Below, piece after piece: positions 29,642 to 34,832 of a DNA stretch of 34,832 nucleotides (position 1 is its first letter; each line of letters starts with the position of its first letter). The DNA is from Acidobacteriota bacterium. Lineage in GTDB: Bacteria; Acidobacteriota; Thermoanaerobaculia; Multivoradales; Multivoraceae. The notes beneath the pieces were generated by a model, which saw only the letters and a program-made list of their open reading frames with translations, was not told where the DNA came from and made no database searches. Where the stretch lies: assembly GCA_026707325.1 (NCBI GenBank), contig JAPOXA010000058.1:1-34832 (forward strand), given 5' to 3'. A program made the position numbers and the translations under genes.

Positions 29642-30505
29642 CTAGAACGAGTACCGGAGCGAGTTCGACAGCACGACATCCGTCTCCTTGACGCCCGTGG
29701 GCGGCTCGCTGTCGTGGGCGACGTTCAGGTTGATCGCCAGGGCGAGGCCGCGAAGAAGCTGGATTTCGAAAGAGGTCTCGGAGAGCACGCGGTAGTCCTC
29801 GGCGCGGTCGAACCGGGTCTGAAAGTAGAGAGTCTCGACCAGACGGAGGCGTTCGTCCCTGCTGTTGTAGCGGACGGTCAGGTAGTTGGTGGAGCGGTGG
29901 TGTTCGCTGCGTCGCGCGTCGGCGAGTTCCGCGGGCAGAGCCAGGGTCTCCCGCTCGAGCATGTAGCCGGTGCCGAGGAAGACCTCGGCGCGGGGCGACT
30001 CCAGCACCTGGAAGCGGCCCCCGCCGCCGAACAGGAGCCGCTGTTCGAGCCGGGTGAACTCGTTGAACTGGTGCTGGCCGAACACCTCGTACGAGAACCG
30101 GCCACTGTGTTCGCGGATGAATCGCAGGTGGCTCAGCGCGTTGTTGACGAAACGGCTCTCGTTCAGCCGGGTGAAGGAGTAGTTCGACGTCAGGAAGATG
30201 ACGTTGGTGGGACGTTTCGGGGCGTCCTCGCCGTCCGTCGACTCCTCCTCGGCCGGGTCGGATACCCCGTTGGGGTGCATCCAGGCGTACTGGACGCGAG
30301 CGCCGGCGCCGAGAATGTCGCGCTCCGTGTTGCCTCGCTGGAGGGAGGAGCTGAGGTCGATCGTGCTGGCCCACCCCGGCGCCTCGGCGCCGACGCGCAT
30401 GCTCTCCGTGTTGACCTGGGCCGCGGCGGGCAGCGTCAGTGCGGTTGTCGCCGCCAGGGCGGCGAGCAGGCGCACGCCGAGGGCGCATCGGCCTTCCAGT
30501 CTCAT
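29642..30505 (-). CDS. DUF481-family outer-membrane protein
   Basis: A 287-residue exported beta-rich protein. The signal peptide is about residues 1-28 (LLAALAATTALTLPAAAQ). The mature part has repeated amphipathic strands, including WASTIDLSSSLQRGNTERD, NVIFLTSNYSFTRLNESRFVN, GRFSYEVFGQHQFNEFTRLEQRL, NYLTVRYNSRDERLRLVETL and FEIQLLRGLALAINL. It ends in LRYSF with a terminal Phe, as outer-membrane barrels do. The S-S-L-Q-R-G-N-T-E and F-x-Q-H-Q-F-N-E-F patterns fit DUF481 (YdiY-like). Its role is unknown. The start is ATG 30503-30505. It lies 11 bp downstream of the serine hydrolase gene, so the two are likely one transcript. Confidence 0.82.
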   Translation of the reverse strand: MRLEGRCALGVRLLAALAATTALTLPAAAQVNTESMRVGAEAPGWASTIDLSSSLQRGNTERDILGAGARVQYAWMHPNGVSDPAEEESTDGEDAPKRPTNVIFLTSNYSFTRLNESRFVNNALSHLRFIREHSGRFSYEVFGQHQFNEFTRLEQRLLFGGGGRFQVLESPRAEVFLGTGYMLERETLALPAELADARRSEHHRSTNYLTVRYNSRDERLRLVETLYFQTRFDRAEDYRVLSETSFEIQLLRGLALAINLNVAHDSEPPTGVKETDVVLSNSLRYSF

Positions 30506-30516
30506 GCAGCGCGACG

Positions 30517-33021
30517 TTACTCTGGAAACGCCGACGTATCGGCGAGGCCGCAGAAGGCGCGGCTCGGATTCGTATAGGTGCGTGCGGCGTCGCCCGCCTT
30601 GTCCTTCACGGTCAGCCGGTAGTCGACGTCGGTGAGGCCGGCGGCGAAGACCCAGAAGGCGTCGTTGTGCGTCCGGCCATCCAGCACCTTCACCGCGAGT
30701 TCGATGTTGCCGGGCGAGAAGAAGGACATGTAGCCCGTGGCGTGAGTGCCCGGGAAGGGCGAGGCCGCGCCGGTCTCGCCGTCGGCCTTCGTCCAGACGG
30801 CCGTGATCTCGAACCGGCCGTCGAGCAGGCAGAGCGCACCAGGCGCGCAGTCGCCGCGTGTGTCGCTTGTTCGGGCCGGGACGTGGGCGGCACTGTCCGC
30901 CAGCGCGGCACCGGTCGCGCCCGCGGGTTCGGCAAAGGCCATCGTGTCGCCTCGGCCGCACACCTCGCCGGGAGGGTTTCGGTAGACGACGACCCGGTCC
31001 TGCAGCGTGTCGGTCACGGTCAGCCAGTACTCGACGTCTGAAAGGGCGCCATAGAACACCCAGCGGTGTTCGTTGACGCCGCGACCGTCGAGGATCTTCA
31101 CGACGAGTTCCACGTTGTCGGGGGAGAAGAAGGTGGCGATACCGCTCTCGTCGCTCAGCCGCCTCAGGGAGCCTGTGCCGCGCTCGCCGTTGTGTTGGGA
31201 CTCCCACTCGACTTCGACCCGGAAGCGACCTCCGGCGAGACAGAGCGCGCCGTCGTTCTCCGCGCAGCCCGCGGCTGCGGTCATGTCCTGGATGACGCCC
31301 ACGGCGCGGGCCTCCGGCAGGTCGGCGCCGCCGCCGACGTCGCTCAAGGTGAAGTCGAAGAGCTCACTTCGCTCGACGTCGCCGTCCACCATGAGGGGCA
31401 CCGTGACATCGCGCGGGCCCGATTCGCCGTGCCGCCAGGTCAGCCGGCCGGAGACGGCGGCGTAGTCCGTTTCTTCGGCCGAACGGGGCGCCGTGCGGTA
31501 GTCGACCGCGACGTCGCCTTCCGCGCCGCCCCGCCGCTCGACCGTCACCGTGGCCAGGCCGCCCTCCTGGCCGACGAAGGCCGGAGCGGTGAACTCGATC
31601 GAACCGGCGGGGTTCGTGGGCTCGCCGCCCGGATCGATCCAGATTCTCATGCGTCCGGGAGCGTCGATGCCGCCGCTCATCGCCTCGAACTCGAAGCGGA
31701 GGTCGCGCGGCTCGATACTTGTGGCGTTCGGGAGCAGCGGTACCCGAACGGTGCGCGGCGACGCGTCGCCGTGCTCCCAGCGAAGTTCGCCTTCGGTACG
31801 GCGGAAGTCGCGGCCGGCGCGGGCGCTGCCGTTCCGGGCGCGGTAGGCGAGAGTTGACGCTCCGTCGCTGCCGCCCTCCCGCCTGACTTCGATCGTGATC
31901 GCTCCCGGACCGCTGCCCTCGGTCGAGGCCGCGGCGGCGGCGGTCAACCGGCCCCGCCGTTCCGGCCTGATCGCGGCCCGGGCCAGGTCCTGCAGTTCCT
32001 CGAAGGAGCTGCGGAACGTCTCCTGGGGCCGGGGCGAGCGCTCCGAGAGGGTGATCATCGTCATCACGACATCGGCCTCCGGATCGACGCCGATGTACTG
32101 GCCGTTGTAACCGTGGGCGAGGTAGCGCCCCCGTGGCCTGATCCACCACTGGTAGCCGTAGCTCGGCGCGCCGGCGATGCCGCCGGTCTGGCTGCGTGTG
32201 GACTCCGCGATCCACTCGCGGGAGACGAGGCGCCGGCCCTCCCAGAGGCCTTCCTGCAGGGCGAGCTGGCCGATCTTCGCCATGTCGCGTGGCCGGATGC
32301 GGAGACCGGTACCGCCCCAGTGGCGGCCGCTCAGGTCCGGGTCCCAGGTCGCCGTACGGATGCCGAGCGGTCCGAACAGGTGCTTGCGGACGAAGGCGAG
32401 ATGGCTCTGCCCGGAAGCGCGGTTGTTCGCCTCGGCGATCACGTGGGACAGCCCGCTCGAGTAGAAGAACTCGGCGCCGGGCTGCGCCACCACCTCGCGG
32501 GTCAGCACGTAGTCGACGCTGTCGGGATTGTTCCAGAACGCCTGGTCGGTGTCGTTCCATGCCAGGCCGGCGGTCATCGTCAGGGCGTGGCGCAGCGTCA
32601 GCCGGTTCTTCGGCGCCTCCGCGAGGCGGTGTGCGTAATGCGGAATGAGGTCCGCCAGCCGGGCGTCGACGGAGGGGATGAGGCCGCGGTCGAGCGCGAT
32701 GCCGGTCGCCAGCGAGGTGACGCTCTTGCTGACCGAGTGGACGTTCTTGAGCGTCGTGTTCGTGAAGCCGCCGAAGTAGGTCTCGGCGACCAGGGTTCCG
32801 TGGCGGACGATGACGATTCCTCGCACCGTCTGGAACTCGGGGCGCGAGCCTACGCGGTCGAGGATGTCCTGGACGGCTCCCTGGTCCAGACCCTGGTGCG
32901 CCGGGACGGAGCGGGCCCAACCGTCGCCGATGTCCGGCGGCTCGGACAGACCGGGTTGGGCCGCAAGTGCGAGCAGGACGACGAAGGCGGCGGCTCCTCC
33001 ACCTGGATCAGGATTCGACAT
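30517..33021 (-). CDS. Exported beta-lactamase-like serine hydrolase with Calx-beta domains and tandem C-terminal repeats
   Basis: An 834-residue secreted protein. After a signal peptide (about 1-26) comes a class C beta-lactamase/esterase domain (about 45-350): S-x-x-K motif with Ser96 and Lys99 (VHSVSKSVTS), YSSG (187-190) and HGYNG (303-307). Two Calx-beta domains follow (about 372-462 and 475-578). Then come two copies of a ~105-residue module (about 583-692 and 723-828). Each opens with a Cys pair and GALCL, contains FFSP-N-ELVVKILDG and WVF, a D-V-Y-LTV-D strand, and ends at another Cys. Such modules look like surface or adhesion units. Likely activity is peptidase or esterase; the substrate is unknown. 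It is the first gene of a pair with the DUF481 gene. Confidence 0.85.
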   Translation of the reverse strand: MSNPDPGGGAAAFVVLLALAAQPGLSEPPDIGDGWARSVPAHQGLDQGAVQDILDRVGSRPEFQTVRGIVIVRHGTLVAETYFGGFTNTTLKNVHSVSKSVTSLATGIALDRGLIPSVDARLADLIPHYAHRLAEAPKNRLTLRHALTMTAGLAWNDTDQAFWNNPDSVDYVLTREVVAQPGAEFFYSSGLSHVIAEANNRASGQSHLAFVRKHLFGPLGIRTATWDPDLSGRHWGGTGLRIRPRDMAKIGQLALQEGLWEGRRLVSREWIAESTRSQTGGIAGAPSYGYQWWIRPRGRYLAHGYNGQYIGVDPEADVVMTMITLSERSPRPQETFRSSFEELQDLARAAIRPERRGRLTAAAAASTEGSGPGAITIEVRREGGSDGASTLAYRARNGSARAGRDFRRTEGELRWEHGDASPRTVRVPLLPNATSIEPRDLRFEFEAMSGGIDAPGRMRIWIDPGGEPTNPAGSIEFTAPAFVGQEGGLATVTVERRGGAEGDVAVDYRTAPRSAEETDYAAVSGRLTWRHGESGPRDVTVPLMVDGDVERSELFDFTLSDVGGGADLPEARAVGVIQDMTAAAGCAENDGALCLAGGRFRVEVEWESQHNGERGTGSLRRLSDESGIATFFSPDNVELVVKILDGRGVNEHRWVFYGALSDVEYWLTVTDTLQDRVVVYRNPPGEVCGRGDTMAFAEPAGATGAALADSAAHVPARTSDTRGDCAPGALCLLDGRFEITAVWTKADGETGAASPFPGTHATGYMSFFSPGNIELAVKVLDGRTHNDAFWVFAAGLTDVDYRLTVKDKAGDAARTYTNPSRAFCGLADTSAFPE

Positions 33022-33123
33022 GGGGTCCGGAATGGGCGCTATTCTTGGGCACTGAGCTTAGTCACAGGTGGAGCAACAGAGTCCGTACCGCCGGCGTGCG
33101 CGGAGCCGGCTGGAAGGAGTTCC

Positions 33124-34761
33124 ATGATGAACCGAAGAGAATCTCTTGTCGCAGCCCTCATCGTAGTTCCGACGGTCTTGCTGGCGGTTGCGGGTTGCGC
33201 CGTCAGCGGCGGTTCGGAGGCCGAAGCCGCGACGGACGTGTCCGACTTCGATGCCTCGGTCGACGTCGGCTCGATCGATTTCCCGACTTCGGCGGGCGAG
33301 GAGGCGCAGAAGCACTTCATCCGGGGCGTCGCGATTCTTCACAGCTTCGGCTACGAGCAGGCGAGGGAGCAGTTTCACGCCGCCCAGGGGCTGGAGCCCG
33401 ACTTCGCCCTCGCGTACTGGGGCGAGACCCTGACCTACAACCATCCGTTGCTGCCCGAGCGTGATCTGGAGTCGCCGCGGGAGGCCCTGGCGCGGCTCGG
33501 CGAGACGCGCGAGGAACGGGCGGCCAAGGCTGGCGACGAGCGCGAACTGGGCTTCCTGACCGCGGTCGAGGAACTGTTCGGCGAAGGCGAACTCGCCGAG
33601 CGCCGGATCGGCTACATGGAAGCGATGGAAGGGCTCCACGAGCAGTATCCGGACGACGACGAAGTGGCCGCGTTCTACGCCCTGTCCCTGCTGCAGGCGG
33701 TCGGTCCGCTCGGCGACGATTCCTTCCGGCTGAATGTCCTGGCCGGATCGATCGCGCTCGGCGTCTTCGAGCGCAACCCGGTTCACCCCGGGGCGGCGCA
33801 CTACATCATCCACGCCTTCGACGACCCGGTGCATGCGCCGCTGGCGCTGCCGGCGGCCTATCGCTTCGCCGACATCGCGGCCGCCGTCTCCCACGCCCGG
33901 CACATGCCGTCGCACATCTTCATCCAGCGCGGCATGTGGGATCGCGTGTCCCAGTCGAACGACTCGGCCTACGAGGCGGCGGTGGCCCTTTGGGATCCGG
34001 GCGAACGCGTTGGCGACATGGTCCATTCCCTGGACTGGGGGCAGTACGGCGACCTGCAGCGCGGCGACTACGCCAAGGCCCGCGAGTGGATCGCGGAGCT
34101 CGACGATCTGGTGGAGCGCACCGGCGACGAGGGCCGCGGGAAGAGCACGGTGCCCCTGGTGCGGGCCCGCTACATCGTGGAGACGGAGGAGTGGGAGACC
34201 CGCGAGATCACGGACGACACATCCACTTCGGAGTTGCTGGCGACCGGTATCTCGGCTGTCCACACCGGCGAACTCGACCTGGCCCGTGAAGCCGCCGCGC
34301 GGCTCAAGAAGGCGGGCGAGCGCCAGAGCGGCGACAGCTCGACGTTCCAGCGCGGTCCCAAGCCCGCCCAGGTCATGCACCACGAGGTCGCCGGCCTGAT
34401 CCGTCTCGCCGAGGGCGATGCCGACGGCGCCGTCGAACTGTTCGACAAGGGGCTGGCGATCGCGTCGACGATGGGGCCGCCGCGCGGCGCGGCGTCGCCG
34501 ATCAAGCCGATCCGGGAGCTCTACGGCGAGGTGCTGCTGCAGCTCGACCGCCCAGAAGACGCGATCGCGCAGTTTGAAGACCAGTTGCTCTACACCCCCA
34601 ACCGGCCACGTACCTTGCTGGGGCTGGCCCGCGCGCAGTCCGCCGCGGGCGACGAGGCGGCCGCCTCCGCGTCGTACGAGAGCCTGCTCGAGATGTGGTC
34701 AGGCGCGACCGAGCCGAAGGAACTTGCGGAGGCGCGGGAGTTCGTTGCCGCCTCCGCGTGA
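33124..34761 (+). CDS. TPR-type lipoprotein
   Basis: A 545-residue protein. The N-terminus is a lipoprotein signal with lipobox VAGC (Cys25). The rest is an alpha-helical repeat region: ARGxAILHSFGYEQAREQFH, AAQGLEPDFALAYWGETLTY, then HPGAAHYIIHAFDDPVHAPL and MPSHIFIQRGMWDRVSQSND. C-terminal tetratricopeptide units include EGDADGAVELFDKGLAIA, EVLLQLDRPEDAIAQFEDQL and TPNRPRTLLGLARAQSAAGD. These fit a family of exported TPR proteins of unknown function, presumably scaffolds for protein complexes in the envelope. A good Shine-Dalgarno (AAGGAG) precedes ATG 33124. The 102-bp gap to the divergent serine hydrolase must hold both promoters; TATTCT at 33038-33043 is a possible -10 for this gene. Confidence 0.82.
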   Translation: MMNRRESLVAALIVVPTVLLAVAGCAVSGGSEAEAATDVSDFDASVDVGSIDFPTSAGEEAQKHFIRGVAILHSFGYEQAREQFHAAQGLEPDFALAYWGETLTYNHPLLPERDLESPREALARLGETREERAAKAGDERELGFLTAVEELFGEGELAERRIGYMEAMEGLHEQYPDDDEVAAFYALSLLQAVGPLGDDSFRLNVLAGSIALGVFERNPVHPGAAHYIIHAFDDPVHAPLALPAAYRFADIAAAVSHARHMPSHIFIQRGMWDRVSQSNDSAYEAAVALWDPGERVGDMVHSLDWGQYGDLQRGDYAKAREWIAELDDLVERTGDEGRGKSTVPLVRARYIVETEEWETREITDDTSTSELLATGISAVHTGELDLAREAAARLKKAGERQSGDSSTFQRGPKPAQVMHHEVAGLIRLAEGDADGAVELFDKGLAIASTMGPPRGAASPIKPIRELYGEVLLQLDRPEDAIAQFEDQLLYTPNRPRTLLGLARAQSAAGDEAAASASYESLLEMWSGATEPKELAEAREFVAASA

Positions 34762-34832
34762 GGCCGCTGGGGTGACGTGACCTTCGAGACCGAGTTCGAG
34801 ACCAGACACAGCGACTGCTTCGCCGCCACCGG

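Noticed and set aside
1..34832. CRISPR array, tRNA, rRNA or intact transposase
   Set aside because: Scanning by eye found no regularly spaced direct repeats, no cloverleaf-like sequence, no rRNA-like sequence and no intact transposase or integrase motif. Faint remnants could be missed.

Overview
The window is about 34.8 kb of GC-rich DNA, roughly two-thirds G+C by eye, with high-GC codon use throughout. The gene set points to a Gram-negative bacterium: a lipid A-type acyltransferase, a DUF481 outer-membrane protein, and several exported or lipoprotein products. A serine hydrolase carrying Calx-beta domains and a tandem Cys-containing C-terminal repeat, a style I associate with Acidobacteriota secretomes, suggests Acidobacteriota, possibly Thermoanaerobaculia-like. 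That placement is inference; Myxococcota or Gemmatimonadota are not excluded. No rRNA, tRNA or CRISPR array was seen.

Left region (1-11.4 kb) is ordinary chromosome. It holds the start of a sodium:solute symporter with its small DUF4212 subunit, a lipid A-type acyltransferase followed 11 bp later by an exported sulfatase, pantothenate kinase, a 1-Cys peroxiredoxin, a metal-chelate ABC importer (binding protein, permease, ATPase), a MaoC-like hydratase overlapping a threonine aldolase, a Ppx/GppA phosphatase, and a type II HAD hydrolase.

Middle region (11.4-21.3 kb) is accessory and heavily rearranged. An exported CbiX-like protein appears to end halfway through its family length. It is followed by a 258-bp gap with strong hairpins and a DUF4143 ATPase. 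Next come a short fragment of ppx and a truncated second copy of the HAD gene, which together are a scar of the ppx/HAD locus at 9.7-11.4 kb. Then come two antitoxin genes whose toxins are gone: a VapB-like gene, the last 19 codons of a HigB-like toxin, and a HigA-like gene. The core defence unit is a leftward three-gene operon: a CBS-domain protein with a HEPN-like RNxxxH motif, McrB and McrC, with a dense hairpin cluster between mcrB and mcrC. Divergent from it are a 47-residue membrane peptide, a TSPPYW-type DNA methyltransferase, and a PD-(D/E)xK-like restriction endonuclease broken by two frameshifts.

Right region (21.3-34.8 kb) returns to housekeeping and envelope functions. It holds a single-chain biotin-dependent acyl-CoA carboxylase, a GNAT acetyltransferase, a MATE exporter translationally coupled to a secreted protein of unknown function, and an exported protein joining a carboxypeptidase-like beta domain, a CxxCH haem site and a Vgb-like propeller. 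These are followed by a set of competing hairpins and a Phd antitoxin relic, then a serine hydrolase/DUF481 pair and a divergent TPR-type lipoprotein. The last 71 bases (34762-34832) show no recognisable feature.
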